This document shows positions 1-9,085 of a stretch of DNA of 64,000 nt, piece after piece; position 1 is the stretch's first letter, and every line of letters begins with the position of its first letter. Under the pieces are notes generated by a model that searched no databases, was not told the origin of the DNA, and saw nothing but the letters and a program-made list of their open reading frames with translations. Source of the DNA: an uncultured Lachnospiraceae bacterium (GTDB lineage: Bacteria; Bacillota; Clostridia; Lachnospirales; Lachnospiraceae). The position numbers and the translations under genes were made by a program. The stretch is from contig CAJUPJ010000002.1 of assembly GCA_910588655.1 (NCBI GenBank), positions 105,531 to 169,530 on the forward strand, read 5' to 3'.

Positions 1-987
1 TTCTTTGGAAGGACATATGAGCAGGATGCTACTGGAAGCGGTTCAGGAATAATAGTAGGGAAAGATGATGATTACCTTTATATTGCTACTAATAACCATG
101 TGGTAGCAGATGCAGATAAGGTTTCTGTAAAATTTTATGATGACAAGATATATGATGCAGCAGTTAAGGGGACAGACTCCACAGCAGATATTGCAGTGGC
201 AGCAGTCAGGCTTAAAGATATTGCTGTAGAAACTATGGAAAAAATAAAAGTTGCAAAATTAGGCGACTCCGACAGTGTAAAAGTAGGGCAGCAGGCAATA
301 GCAATAGGAAATGCACTTGGATATGGGACATCTGTAACAGTTGGCTATATAAGTGCCAAAGACAGGGAAGTACAGAGTGAAGATGCTAATATGAAACTTA
401 TGCAGACAGATGCTGCTATTAACCCAGGTAACAGCGGCGGTGCACTTGTTGATATTAATGGTTCTGTAATAGGAATTAATTCAGCAAAGTATGCTGATAC
501 AGAAGTTGAGGGCATGGGATTTGCAATTCCAATTAATGTTGCAACACCTATTATTAAAAATATAATTGATGCAGAAGAAGTTTCTGAGGATGAGGCAGCC
601 TATCTTGGTATTGTGCCTGGCAAAGAAATTCCTTCTGAATATGCAGAATATTACCATATCCCTGAGGGTGTGTTTGTAGAGGAAGCTACAGAGGGTGCAC
701 CTGCCCAGAAAGCAGGGATACAGAAAGGTGATATTATAGTTAAATTCAATGGCATGGAAATTAAGACAATGGAAAGCCTCCAGGAAAAGCTTGCACTCTG
801 TAAAGCAGGCAAAAAAGTTGAAGTAGTAATTAAAAGGGCTGACAATGGGGAATATGTAGAAAAGACTATGGAAGTTGTGCTTGGCAAAAAAGCAGATGCA
901 GAAGAAGCAGGCAGCACACCTTCACAGGATAATGGAAGTACAAATAATACCATGCCATTTGGAAACAAGAATTCACTCTGGAGGTAA
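1..987 (+). CDS. HtrA/DegP-like trypsin-like serine protease with PDZ domain (5' truncated)
   Basis: The reading frame is open from base 1, so the N-terminus (signal/membrane anchor) lies outside the window. The visible part opens with a GSGSGIIV segment typical of the HtrA protease fold. It then shows a candidate catalytic triad: His in TNNHVV, Asp in ADIAVAAV, and Ser in the GNSGGAL motif. A PDZ domain follows (roughly codons 195-285), with the AQKAGIQKGDIIVKFNG carboxylate-binding loop. The C-terminus is a polar Ser/Asn/Gly tail. HtrA proteases degrade or refold misfolded proteins at or outside the membrane. The family call is firm; the exact paralog cannot be decided without the N-terminus. 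The hairpin just after the stop has no T-run and belongs partly to an interspersed repeat. Confidence 0.93.
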   Translation, partial: FFGRTYEQDATGSGSGIIVGKDDDYLYIATNNHVVADADKVSVKFYDDKIYDAAVKGTDSTADIAVAAVRLKDIAVETMEKIKVAKLGDSDSVKVGQQAIAIGNALGYGTSVTVGYISAKDREVQSEDANMKLMQTDAAINPGNSGGALVDINGSVIGINSAKYADTEVEGMGFAIPINVATPIIKNIIDAEEVSEDEAAYLGIVPGKEIPSEYAEYYHIPEGVFVEEATEGAPAQKAGIQKGDIIVKFNGMEIKTMESLQEKLALCKAGKKVEVVIKRADNGEYVEKTMEVVLGKKADAEEAGSTPSQDNGSTNNTMPFGNKNSLWR

Positions 988-1012
988 AAGTATATATGGA
1001 AATCCTGTGTTG

Positions 1013-1270
1013 GTGGACGGACGCAGGATTTCCAGTGTCCCTGTCATGCAATAATATTAGCTGGAACACGTGAAACCTGCTGTTTACCAGCAAAATTCCA
1101 GAAAAACAGTTTGCTGTTATAACTGTAAATTATGGTGGAGAGAAAATGATTTAGACGAACAGAAATATAGTGATATACCCTTGGTAAATGAAAATTATTG
1201 CATTTTTCATGGAATGTACTTTGGATTTGCCAGCGCACCCAGCACATGTAATTTTTAACCGTCCATAAAA
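1013..1270. repeat. interspersed repeat copy A (deleted derivative)
   Basis: Bases 1013-1150 match 38535-38830 closely, beginning GGTGGACGGACGCAGG and continuing through GTCCCTGTCATG, AGCTGGAACACGT and ACAGTTTG(C/A)TGTTATAACTG. The middle of the longer copy is missing here. Bases about 1195-1262 match the reverse complement of the 33335-33425 region (shared GTGCTGG...GCTGGCAA...TTCCATGAAAAA). The element sits directly behind the htrA stop codon and contains no convincing gene. Confidence 0.7.
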
Positions 1271-1286
1271 TAATGGAAATTTTATA

Positions 1287-1315
1287 TTGCATATTTGTAA
1301 TTTATATGCTAGAAT
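1287..1315 (+). promoter_or_regulatory. candidate sigma-A promoter for the pheS leader
   Basis: TTGCAT, a 17-base spacer and TAGAAT lie about 80 bases upstream of the T-box leader. A weaker alternative (TTGGAT with TATACT, 15-base spacer, near 1358-1384) lies closer to the leader start, so the true start site is undecided. Confidence 0.4.
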
Positions 1316-1393
1316 GTTCTCTGTTACAAGCTGCCAGGATAAATGGCGCTTTTGTAAATTGGATTATAAATTCTAATTATATACTAGTATATT

Positions 1394-1700
1394 AAAAGCT
1401 ATGAACATGAGGCATTTATGCCTGCCAGGCATACAGTATATCTTTTTAGAGAGAGGGTGTCACCGGCTGCAAGCATCCTTACAGATATGTATATCTGGTA
1501 TTCACATGGGAGCTGCGTTCCTGAAGGTATATGCGTAATATTGTGTAAGGAGCGACGTTTTGCAGGCGTTATATGTATAATAAGAGTTTATGGAATACAG
1601 TCTTTTTAGCAGGAATTGTACCTGCCATTCCATAAGAAACAGGGTGGTACCACGGAATTTACGTCCCTGCCGTTTTATACGGCAGGGGCTTTTTTAGTTT
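1394..1700 (+). promoter_or_regulatory. T-box leader (tRNA-Phe type) upstream of pheS
   Basis: The leader opens with AAAGCTATGAAC, the usual T-box stem I start. It has an AGAGAGAGGGTG bulge region and, at 1641-1655, the T-box proper AGGGTGGTACCACGG, which pairs with uncharged tRNA. An intrinsic terminator follows (CCCTGCCG, loop, CGGCAGGGG, T-run; 1664-1697). A TTC triplet at 1518-1520, in the GAGCTGCG-TTC-CTGAAGG context, is the likely Phe specifier. Transcription into pheS-pheT should rise when tRNA-Phe is uncharged. The class is clear from sequence; the specifier assignment is inference. Confidence 0.93.
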
Positions 1701-1768
1701 TAATAAGGTTATTTATGCTTGGTTTATATTAAGAAAGCATACAAAATGAAGAAAGACGGGGAATAAAT

Positions 1769-2788
1769 ATGAAAGACAAATTAAAGAAAATCATGGACAC
1801 CGCCATTGAACAGATTGATGCAACTGAACAGCTTGATAAGCTGAATGATATTAAAGTTGTATTTTTAGGTAAGAAAGGTGAGCTTACATCCCTGCTTAAA
1901 TCTATGAAAGACCTTGCACCAGAAGACAGGCCAAAGGCAGGCCAGATGGTAAATGAGGCAAGGACAAAGATTGAAGGGATGCTTGAAGCAAAGAAAAAGG
2001 AATTTGAAAAAGCGCTTCTTGAAGAAAAACTTGAAAATGAAAAAATTGATGTTACACTTCCTGGCACAAAGCTTCCAGAAGGACACCGCCATCCAAGCAA
2101 TATAACTCTCGAAGAGGTTGAGAATATATTTATTGGAATGGGATACAAAGTAGTTGAAGGGTCGGAAATTGAAAAAGATTATTATAACTTTGAAGCATTA
2201 AATATACCAGCAGACCATCCAGCAAAGGATGAGCAGGACACATTTTATATTACACAGGACATACTTCTGCGTACACAGACTTCTTCTGTACAGGTGCATG
2301 AAATGGAAAAGGGGGAACTTCCAATAAGAATGATAGCGCCTGGCAGGGTTTTCCGTTCTGATGAAATGGATGCAACACATTCACCAACATTCCACCAGAT
2401 AGAAGGGCTTGTAGTAGATAAGGGAATTACATTTGCAGACCTTAAAGGTACATTACAGGAGTTTGCAAAAAGGCTGTTTGGAGAAGAAACAAAAATCAAG
2501 TTCAGGCCGCATCATTTCCAGTTTACAGAACCTAGCGCAGAAGTAGACGTTTCCTGCTTTAAATGTGGCGGCAAAGGCTGCCGTTTCTGTAAAGGTTCAG
2601 GCTGGGTTGAAATACTTGGCTGTGGCATGGTACACCCGCATGTGCTTGAAATGAGCGGCATAGACCCGGAAGAATATTCAGGGTTTGCATTTGGCGTAGG
2701 GCTTGAGCGTATTGCATTATTTAAGTATGAAATTGATGATATGAGACTGTTGTATGAAAATGATACACGTTTTCTTAAACAATTCTAA
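1769..2788 (+). CDS. pheS: phenylalanine--tRNA ligase alpha subunit
   Basis: Catalytic alpha subunit of the (alpha-beta)2 phenylalanyl-tRNA synthetase, which charges tRNA-Phe in the cytoplasm. The N-terminal ~85 residues form the coiled-coil tRNA-binding arm. The class II core follows, with motif 2 around RMIAPGRVFRSDEMDATHSPTFHQIEG. A cysteine-rich CFKCGGKGCRFCKGSGW stretch lies near residues 262-278, and motif 3 is FAFGVGLERIALFKY close to the end. The length (339 aa) is normal for the family. The start is preceded by GACGGGG at a suitable distance and lies 70 bases behind the T-box terminator. pheT follows after 76 bases and is presumably cotranscribed. Confidence 0.98.
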   Translation: MKDKLKKIMDTAIEQIDATEQLDKLNDIKVVFLGKKGELTSLLKSMKDLAPEDRPKAGQMVNEARTKIEGMLEAKKKEFEKALLEEKLENEKIDVTLPGTKLPEGHRHPSNITLEEVENIFIGMGYKVVEGSEIEKDYYNFEALNIPADHPAKDEQDTFYITQDILLRTQTSSVQVHEMEKGELPIRMIAPGRVFRSDEMDATHSPTFHQIEGLVVDKGITFADLKGTLQEFAKRLFGEETKIKFRPHHFQFTEPSAEVDVSCFKCGGKGCRFCKGSGWVEILGCGMVHPHVLEMSGIDPEEYSGFAFGVGLERIALFKYEIDDMRLLYENDTRFLKQF

Positions 2789-2864
2789 ATCCCTGCCAGG
2801 AAATTCAATATTGCAGTCCTGTAACGGGACGTTTAGTTTAAATGGAGAAAGATGAGGTATAAAA

Positions 2865-5303
2865 ATGGATACATCATTATCATGGATAAAAGCATATGTG
2901 CCAGACCTTTCATGCAGTGCACAGGAATATACTGATGCAATGACTTTGTCTGGTACAAAGGTTGAAGGATATAAGGAATTTGACAAAAACCTTGATAAAA
3001 TAATAGTTGGCAAAATCAACAAGATAGAAAAGCATCCTGATGCAGATAAACTTGTTGTATGCCAGGTACAGATTGATGAAGAGGGTACAGAGGTACAGAT
3101 TGTAACAGGTGCACCAAATGTAAAAGAAGGGCAGAAAGTCCCTGTAGTCCTTGAAGGCGGCCATGTTGCAAGTTCACATAAAGATGGTGAATCAGAGGAC
3201 GGTTTTAAGATTAAAAAGGGCAAACTGCGCGGGGTTGAGTCATATGGAATGATGTGCTCTATTGAGGAGCTTGGCTCTAATTCCAATATGTACCCTGATG
3301 CTGACCCTGATGGCATATATATTTTAAGTGACAACCCAGAGTATGCCAGTGCTGCCATTGGCTCTGATGCAATAGGGCTTCTTGGGCTGCATGATGTTGT
3401 ATTTGAATATGAAATCACATCAAACCGCGTTGACTGTTTTGGCGTATTAGGTATTGCACGTGAAGCAGCAGCAACATTTGGAAAGAAATTTGTACCGCCT
3501 GTAGTAACTGAAACAGGCAATAATGAAGATGTCAATAGTTATATTAAAGTAGAAGTAGAAAACCCGGAATTATGTCCAAGGTATACAGCAAGGGTAGTTA
3601 AAAATATAAAACTTGCACCATCACCAGAATGGATGCAGAGACGCCTTGCATCTGTCGGCATAAGACCTATTAACAATATAGTTGACATTACAAATTATGT
3701 TATGGAAGAGTATGCGCAGCCAATGCACGCATATGACCTTAATACTATTGAGGACAGGAAAATTATTGTAAGAAAAGCTGCGGCAGGGGAGAAATTCACA
3801 ACGCTTGACGGGCAGGAAAGAGAACTTGATGACACAATGCTTATGATTTGTGATGGCAAAAAGCCTATAGGCATTGCTGGAATTATGGGTGGTGAAAACT
3901 CCATGATTACAGATAATGTTACTACAATGCTTTTTGAAGCCGCAACATTTAATGGTACAAATATACGCCTTTCAGGCAAAAAACTTGGTATGCGTACCGA
4001 TGCACAGGCTAAATTTGAAAAGGGGCTTGACCCCAATAACGCAATAGAAGCAATGAACCGCGCCTGCCAGCTTGTAGAAGAGCTTGGTGCTGGTGAAGTT
4101 GTGGGAGGCGTTGTTGATGTTTACCCTGTTAAAAAAGAACCTGTAGTAATTCCATATGATGCTGGTAAAATTAATGCACTTCTTGGAACAGATATATCTG
4201 AAGAAGAAATGCTTAAATATTTTGAAACAATAGATTTAATTACTGACAGGGAAAACAAGACTGTCACAGTGCCAACATGGAGGCAGGATTTAGAGCGTAT
4301 GGCAGACCTTGCAGAAGAAGTTGCACGTTTTTATGGATATGATAAAATACCTGTTACACTTCCAAAAAGTTCAGCAACAACAGGGGGGCTTACAGATAAA
4401 CTGGAAATGGAAAAGACAGCAAGGACAGTTGCGGAAGCATATGGTTTCTGCGAAGGCATGACATATTCATTTGAAAGCCCTAAGGTTTATGACAAGCTTT
4501 GCCTTGATGAAGATGATATGCTGAGGAAAAGCATACGCATAAGCAACCCTCTTGGAGAGGATTACAGTGTAATGCGTACGTCAGCACTTGGCGGTATGCT
4601 TTATTCACTTGCTAATAACTATAACAGAAGGAATAAAAATGTACGACTTTATGAAATTGCCAATGTATATATACCAAAAGAACTTCCATTAACAGAACTT
4701 CCAGATGAGCGTACAATGCTTGCATTTGGAATGTATGGCTCAGGGGATTTCTTTACAATGAAGGGTGTCCTTGAAGCTGTTATTAAGAAGCTCGGGCTGG
4801 ATGGAATGGCAGAATACAGGCAGGGTACAGGCAGAAATTATTTCCATCCTGGCAGGCAGGCAGAAGTAATTTATAATGGAAAAGAAATCGCATATCTTGG
4901 TGAAGTCCACCCAGTAGTACAGAAAAACTTTGAGATTGGCGAGAGGGTATATATAGCAGTAATTGATTTAAAAACTGTACAGGAAATGCCTTCATGTATT
5001 GTTAAATACAAGGGTGTGCCTAAGTTCCCGGCAATTACGCGTGATATAAGCCTTAGCATGAAAAAAGATGTGACAGCAGGTGAAGTTGAAGAAATTATCA
5101 GGAAAAAAGCTGGCAAAATCCTTGAATCTTATGAACTTTTTGATATATATGAGGGTTCACAGCTTCTTAAGGGCTATAAATCACTTGCATATAAAATTGT
5201 ATTCAGGGCACAGGACAGGACACTTACTGATGATGAAGCCGGAAAAGCAATGGATAAAATAATTTCTTCACTTGCTGAAAAAGAAGTCGTACTCCGTCAA
5301 TAA
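2865..5303 (+). CDS. pheT: phenylalanine--tRNA ligase beta subunit
   Basis: Beta subunit (812 aa, full length) of phenylalanyl-tRNA synthetase. Domains in order: an EMAP/tRNA-bind OB fold at about residues 40-155, the B3/B4 editing domain (about 215-385) that clears mischarged Tyr-tRNA, B5 DNA-binding-like domain (about 405-475), an inactive synthetase-like core, and a C-terminal FDX-ACB anticodon-binding domain (about 718-811, containing YKGVPKFPAITRDISL). It is second in the T-box-controlled pheST operon. A GGAGAAAGATGAGG stretch precedes the ATG. A strong terminator closes the operon at 5348-5381. Confidence 0.98.
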   Translation: MDTSLSWIKAYVPDLSCSAQEYTDAMTLSGTKVEGYKEFDKNLDKIIVGKINKIEKHPDADKLVVCQVQIDEEGTEVQIVTGAPNVKEGQKVPVVLEGGHVASSHKDGESEDGFKIKKGKLRGVESYGMMCSIEELGSNSNMYPDADPDGIYILSDNPEYASAAIGSDAIGLLGLHDVVFEYEITSNRVDCFGVLGIAREAAATFGKKFVPPVVTETGNNEDVNSYIKVEVENPELCPRYTARVVKNIKLAPSPEWMQRRLASVGIRPINNIVDITNYVMEEYAQPMHAYDLNTIEDRKIIVRKAAAGEKFTTLDGQERELDDTMLMICDGKKPIGIAGIMGGENSMITDNVTTMLFEAATFNGTNIRLSGKKLGMRTDAQAKFEKGLDPNNAIEAMNRACQLVEELGAGEVVGGVVDVYPVKKEPVVIPYDAGKINALLGTDISEEEMLKYFETIDLITDRENKTVTVPTWRQDLERMADLAEEVARFYGYDKIPVTLPKSSATTGGLTDKLEMEKTARTVAEAYGFCEGMTYSFESPKVYDKLCLDEDDMLRKSIRISNPLGEDYSVMRTSALGGMLYSLANNYNRRNKNVRLYEIANVYIPKELPLTELPDERTMLAFGMYGSGDFFTMKGVLEAVIKKLGLDGMAEYRQGTGRNYFHPGRQAEVIYNGKEIAYLGEVHPVVQKNFEIGERVYIAVIDLKTVQEMPSCIVKYKGVPKFPAITRDISLSMKKDVTAGEVEEIIRKKAGKILESYELFDIYEGSQLLKGYKSLAYKIVFRAQDRTLTDDEAGKAMDKIISSLAEKEVVLRQ

Positions 5304-5347
5304 ATTTTACTTTACGAAAAATAAACAATGGTATATAATAAACAACA

Positions 5348-5381
5348 GGCAGTGCTGGCAAAACCAGTGCTGTCAGTTTTT
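5348..5381 (+). terminator. intrinsic terminator of pheST
   Basis: GGCAGTGCTGG, a 5-base CAAAA loop, CCAGTGCTGTC, then AGTTTTTG. The two 11-base arms pair fully, counting one G-U. Confidence 0.8.
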
Positions 5382-5413
5382 GTAATGCAAGACGGGAGGC
5401 ATAGGGGATTATT

Positions 5414-5884
5414 GTGAAGAAGAAGCATAAAAAAATAATCAGGTTTTTTTCATGGGTTTTATTTATTATATACTTAACTGTTATGGTTTATTTTTTGTTT
5501 TTCAGTGAGCAGTTCGGGCGTGTACCAAGTGACACATACCGTTATAATTTAGAACCATTTACAGAAATCAGAAGATATATAAGATACAATAAAGAAATAG
5601 GCAGCTTCAATGTTATAATAAACATTTTTGGAAATGTTGCCTGTTTTATGCCATTTGGTTTTGTACTGCCAATCCTGTCTAATAAACAAAGGAATATTTT
5701 TAAAGTTACGTTTTTAAGTTTTCTCTGTTCAGTTACAGTTGAACTTATACAGCTTGTTTCAAAACTTGGTTCATGTGATGTAGATGATGTTATATTAAAT
5801 ACACTTGGAGGTTTACTTGGTTATATAATGTTTTGCATATGTATAGGAATTATACATATATTTACAGGTAAAAAGAAACATTAG
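5414..5884 (+). CDS. VanZ family membrane protein
   Basis: A 156-aa protein with a VanZ-like layout: an N-terminal membrane helix (about residues 10-30), a YRYNLEPF loop, a helix containing IINIFGNVACFMPFGFVLP, a third helix with SVTVELIQL followed by the DVDDVILNTLGG motif, and a last helix. The N...G...PFGF...E(L)xQ...DxDD(V/L)xxNTxG signature is the VanZ hallmark. VanZ itself gives teicoplanin resistance, but most homologs have no known role, and VanZ proteins have been grouped with lipid- and cell-envelope-acting enzymes. The start is GTG, with GGGAGG 15 bases upstream and AGGGGA nearer. It follows the pheST terminator, so it probably has its own promoter, and it leads into two more membrane proteins. 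Confidence 0.85.
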   Translation: MKKKHKKIIRFFSWVLFIIYLTVMVYFLFFSEQFGRVPSDTYRYNLEPFTEIRRYIRYNKEIGSFNVIINIFGNVACFMPFGFVLPILSNKQRNIFKVTFLSFLCSVTVELIQLVSKLGSCDVDDVILNTLGGLLGYIMFCICIGIIHIFTGKKKH

Positions 5885-5906
5885 CAGGGTAGAAAAGAGG
5901 ATTAAA

Positions 5907-6239
5907 TTGAGGAAAAAAGGACATAAGAAAGAAAGCGGGGAACTCCGTTTAACAGATAAAAGACATCCTGTATCAGGCATAGCCTCCTCTGTACTTGCAG
6001 CCGTATCATTTATTTCATTTTCAGCAGCATGTATTATATCAGGCAGGAACGGCGGCAATGCAGGGCTTGGCATAGGGCTTATAGGGATTTCATGTTTCCT
6101 TGTAAGCATTACAGGTTTTATAATGGCGTGGGTAAGCCTGCACCAGGAAAATATAAGGTCATTGTTTCCAACAATAGGTTCATTAGTAAATGGTATTCTG
6201 GTAATAATTTATATGATATTATATATATTAGGGGTATAA
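5907..6239 (+). CDS. small membrane protein, DUF6142-like
   Basis: A 110-aa protein starting at TTG, with AGAAAAGAGG upstream. The basic N-terminus (RKKGHKK) precedes three hydrophobic segments: about residues 28-46, 53-80 and 87-109. The order KRHPVSGIASSVLAAVSF then GLGIGLIGISCFLV recalls the DUF6142 family found in Lachnospiraceae. That match is from memory and not certain. It lies 22 bases after the VanZ gene and 114 bases before the next gene, consistent with an operon. No enzymatic residues are evident and the function is unknown. Confidence 0.65.
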   Translation: MRKKGHKKESGELRLTDKRHPVSGIASSVLAAVSFISFSAACIISGRNGGNAGLGIGLIGISCFLVSITGFIMAWVSLHQENIRSLFPTIGSLVNGILVIIYMILYILGV

Positions 6240-6353
6240 AAAATGCAAAAGCGGCATTTTTCATCTATTATTTATTATTTGTGCTGCTTGTAGCAACATG
6301 GGAATGTTTTATGTAAATGGCAAACAGGTAATGTACAGGAATGGAGGCCTGCA

Positions 6354-7097
6354 ATGGCAATAAATTTTTCAAAAGAAGATAAAGAAAAGATGGAACATGA
6401 TAAATCAGAAATTTATACAAAGCGTACAGATGAATCATATGCAGAATATGTTAAAAACCTTAAAGGCAGGAAAAAGGGAAGGTATTTTGCAGATTACTAC
6501 TTAAAGTTTGTTATTGTAGCAGTTATTGTTATTGCAGGCCTTATATATTTTGTAAGGGATGCAGTTGCAACAAAGCCTTCAGCAGTTTTATCAATTGCAA
6601 TAGAAGGTGACGCAATAGAAGATGAAAATTTAATAAAATTTGCAGAAATAATTGAGGATGAACTAAACCTTGACACAGAACATGAAAAAGTAAATGTTTT
6701 TATTGCTACAGGAGACAAGCAGTTACAGACATTCCTGTATACAGGGCAGGTGGACATTATAATATCAACAGAAGAGAAGTTCCAGAAATGGGCAGAAGCA
6801 GGTTATTTCTTTGAACCTGGGAGTACAGAGGAACTTTCATTTTATAATGGTTTCCCAGAAGACCAGAAGTTTTATTCACATTATATAAGCAGTGAAGATA
6901 TACGTAACAGTGAGCAGATTACATATGCAGAACCAAGCGACAAGAAATTGTATAATTATGGCATATACCTTACAGGAACAGATAAATATGCCAAAGAGCT
7001 TGGAGGGCTTGTTCCAGAGCCGGTTGCAGGTGTTTCTGCATCTTCTAAAAATATAGACTATGCAGTTTCTTTTCTTAAATATATGACAAGTAAATAG
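6354..7097 (+). CDS. single-pass membrane protein, solute-binding-like extracellular part, function unknown
   Basis: A 247-aa protein. Residues 1-55 are charged (SYAEYVKNLKGRKKGRYFADYYLKF) and face the cytoplasm; one membrane helix lies at about 56-72 (VIVAVIVIAGLIYFV). The outer 170 residues include a stretch GQVDIIISTEEKFQKWAEAGYFF and end in SKNIDYAVSFLKYMTSK, which resembles the fold pattern of extracellular solute-binding domains. It could be a remodelled substrate sensor, but no partner transporter is nearby. GGAGG sits 10 bases before the ATG. A terminator follows directly, so it ends the VanZ/DUF6142 transcript. Confidence 0.7.
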   Translation: MAINFSKEDKEKMEHDKSEIYTKRTDESYAEYVKNLKGRKKGRYFADYYLKFVIVAVIVIAGLIYFVRDAVATKPSAVLSIAIEGDAIEDENLIKFAEIIEDELNLDTEHEKVNVFIATGDKQLQTFLYTGQVDIIISTEEKFQKWAEAGYFFEPGSTEELSFYNGFPEDQKFYSHYISSEDIRNSEQITYAEPSDKKLYNYGIYLTGTDKYAKELGGLVPEPVAGVSASSKNIDYAVSFLKYMTSK

Positions 7098-7107
7098 ATT
7101 ATCCTAT

Positions 7108-7144
7108 AACAGCCATGAAAATAATTTTATGGCTGTTTTTTTAT
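7108..7144 (+). terminator. intrinsic terminator
   Basis: AACAGCCAT and ATGGCTGTT arms around an A/T loop, followed by a run of T. A second, weaker hairpin with T-run (ACGG...CCGTTTTTTT) lies at about 7164-7202. Confidence 0.75.
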
Positions 7145-7251
7145 AAAAAAGCATGTAAATAATGACGGATAACCCTGGTTTATTTAAATCTGCCGTTTTT
7201 TTATAATATATACATAAATATTATAATTCTGATAAAAAGGAGGCAGTATTT

Positions 7252-9009
7252 TTGAAAAAACTAAGGTATATTTTAGGTATATCACTGGCATTTGCCCTGT
7301 TATGCAGCTGCGGGAAGCAAGAGCCAGGGGAAACACCTGCAAGCAGTACAAAGGAAGAAATGCCTGCTGGTACAGTTAAAGAAGATACTGGCAGTGAAAG
7401 TGGCATTCTGGCAGATATACGGCCGGATAAAACTGTTACGCTTGATGTATATTCACAGCTTTCACCATATCTGGGTGAACAGCAGGGCTGGTATGCACAA
7501 ATTTTACTGGATAAGTTTAATGTAAAACTGAATTTTACTAATGACAGCAGCGAAGGAATGTATAATAAGCTGGAAAAAAGCGGAGATTTAGGGGATATAA
7601 TTATCTGGGGTACAGACTCTGACCAGTACCACTCAGCCATAGACAAAGGGCTGCTGTTAGACTGGGAGGAAGATGGAAGGCTTGAAAAATATGGTTCATA
7701 TATGAATAGCCATATGGAAAAGGCATTAAATAAAAATAAAAGGATTTCTGGCGGCAGGATATATGGCTTTGGGTATGATGTAGCATCAGAAAGCGGTGAA
7801 TATGGTGATTTTGACTACCATCCCGATATACGCTGGGATTTGTATAAGCAGATTGGCATGCCAGAAGTTACAGAACTTGAAGATTACATAGATGTTTTAA
7901 AACAGATGAAAGAAATATGTCCTGTATCTGACTCAGGCAAGGAAACATATGGCGTTTCATTTTTCAGTGACTGGGACGGCGATATGGTAATGTATGTAAA
8001 ATCCACATGCACAAATTTCTTTGGCAAGGATGAATTTGGCATAGGTTTATATGATGTAACTGACGGAAGTTTTGAGGGAAGCCTTGATAAAGGCGGATGT
8101 TACCTGCGTGCGTTGCATTTTTATAATGAGCTTTACCGCAACGGGCTTTTAGACCCGGAATCACAGACACAGGGACATGATGCATGTCTTGAAGACTACA
8201 GGGACGGTTCTGCATTTTTCTGCATATTTGGCTGGCTGGCAGCACCAGAATATAATTCTGTAAACCATACAGCAGATGGCAAAATGATGCTTCCATTAGC
8301 AGCTAAAAACCAGAATACACTTGTTTACGGGCTTAACATGAATGGCGGGAACCGTCTGTGGACAATAGGTTCTAAGACAGAATATCCAGAATTAGTAATG
8401 GCTATACTTGACTGGCTCTGTACACCAGAGGGATGCCTTACAACAGAGTATGGGCCAAAAGGCATTGGATGGGACTATGATTTAGACAAAAATACGTGTA
8501 TTTTAGAAGCAGGCTACCAGGCACAGACAGGAGAAACAGTGGAATTTCCAGAAAACAGCGGGTTTTCTGGCATATGGGCAGACGGCATTGCACAGTTTAA
8601 TAATACAACATGGACACTTAACGCCACAAACCCTGACTCAAACGGGCAGACTTATAATTATGAATACTGGCCAAATGTACTTAATAAGACTGTAAGCAAG
8701 GTAGAACAGGAATGGCGGGAAACTAATGATGCAGAAAGCGCCAGGGAATATCTTTCAAGGTTTGAGTATTCAATTTCAAAGCCAAATACATATACAGCGG
8801 CTGTTAAACCGCCAAAATTAAGCAAAAAATGGGATAAGGTTGCAGGAATTATTAAAAGTGGTTCATGGAAAGCAATTTTTGCAGAAACTGAAAGTGAATA
8901 TAACCAGATAGTTGCTGAAACTAAACGTATGGCAGATAAGGCAGGATATGCAGAATGTTCCAGATGGTGTGAAAGGGAAGCACGCCGCCGCCATGCATCA
9001 GAGGAATAA
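7252..9009 (+). CDS. extracellular solute-binding lipoprotein (ABC-transporter type)
   Basis: A 585-aa protein starting at TTG, 9 bases behind AGGAGG. It begins with a lipoprotein signal (KKLRYILGISLAFALLCSC), in which the last Cys is the probable lipidation site, followed by a polar linker rich in Glu, Thr and Ser. The mature part follows the family 1 pattern seen in large Lachnospiraceae sugar-binding lipoproteins: LDVYSQLSPYLGEQQGWYAQ, GDLGDIIIWG and a C-terminal helical part. No permease genes are adjacent. Instead, a chemoreceptor lies 76 bases downstream, so it may feed a taxis system as well as, or instead of, transport. That is inference from gene order. Confidence 0.85.
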   Translation: MKKLRYILGISLAFALLCSCGKQEPGETPASSTKEEMPAGTVKEDTGSESGILADIRPDKTVTLDVYSQLSPYLGEQQGWYAQILLDKFNVKLNFTNDSSEGMYNKLEKSGDLGDIIIWGTDSDQYHSAIDKGLLLDWEEDGRLEKYGSYMNSHMEKALNKNKRISGGRIYGFGYDVASESGEYGDFDYHPDIRWDLYKQIGMPEVTELEDYIDVLKQMKEICPVSDSGKETYGVSFFSDWDGDMVMYVKSTCTNFFGKDEFGIGLYDVTDGSFEGSLDKGGCYLRALHFYNELYRNGLLDPESQTQGHDACLEDYRDGSAFFCIFGWLAAPEYNSVNHTADGKMMLPLAAKNQNTLVYGLNMNGGNRLWTIGSKTEYPELVMAILDWLCTPEGCLTTEYGPKGIGWDYDLDKNTCILEAGYQAQTGETVEFPENSGFSGIWADGIAQFNNTTWTLNATNPDSNGQTYNYEYWPNVLNKTVSKVEQEWRETNDAESAREYLSRFEYSISKPNTYTAAVKPPKLSKKWDKVAGIIKSGSWKAIFAETESEYNQIVAETKRMADKAGYAECSRWCEREARRRHASEE

Positions 9010-9085
9010 AGGATAACAAAGAATAATAAAGGCGGATAAAAAGTAATTAAGAATAATAAAAACAGATAAAGAAATGGAGATTAAA

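Noticed and set aside
1418..1609. Open frame inside the pheS T-box leader
   Set aside because: It overlaps stem I and the specifier region and has no ribosome site; the RNA structure explains the sequence.
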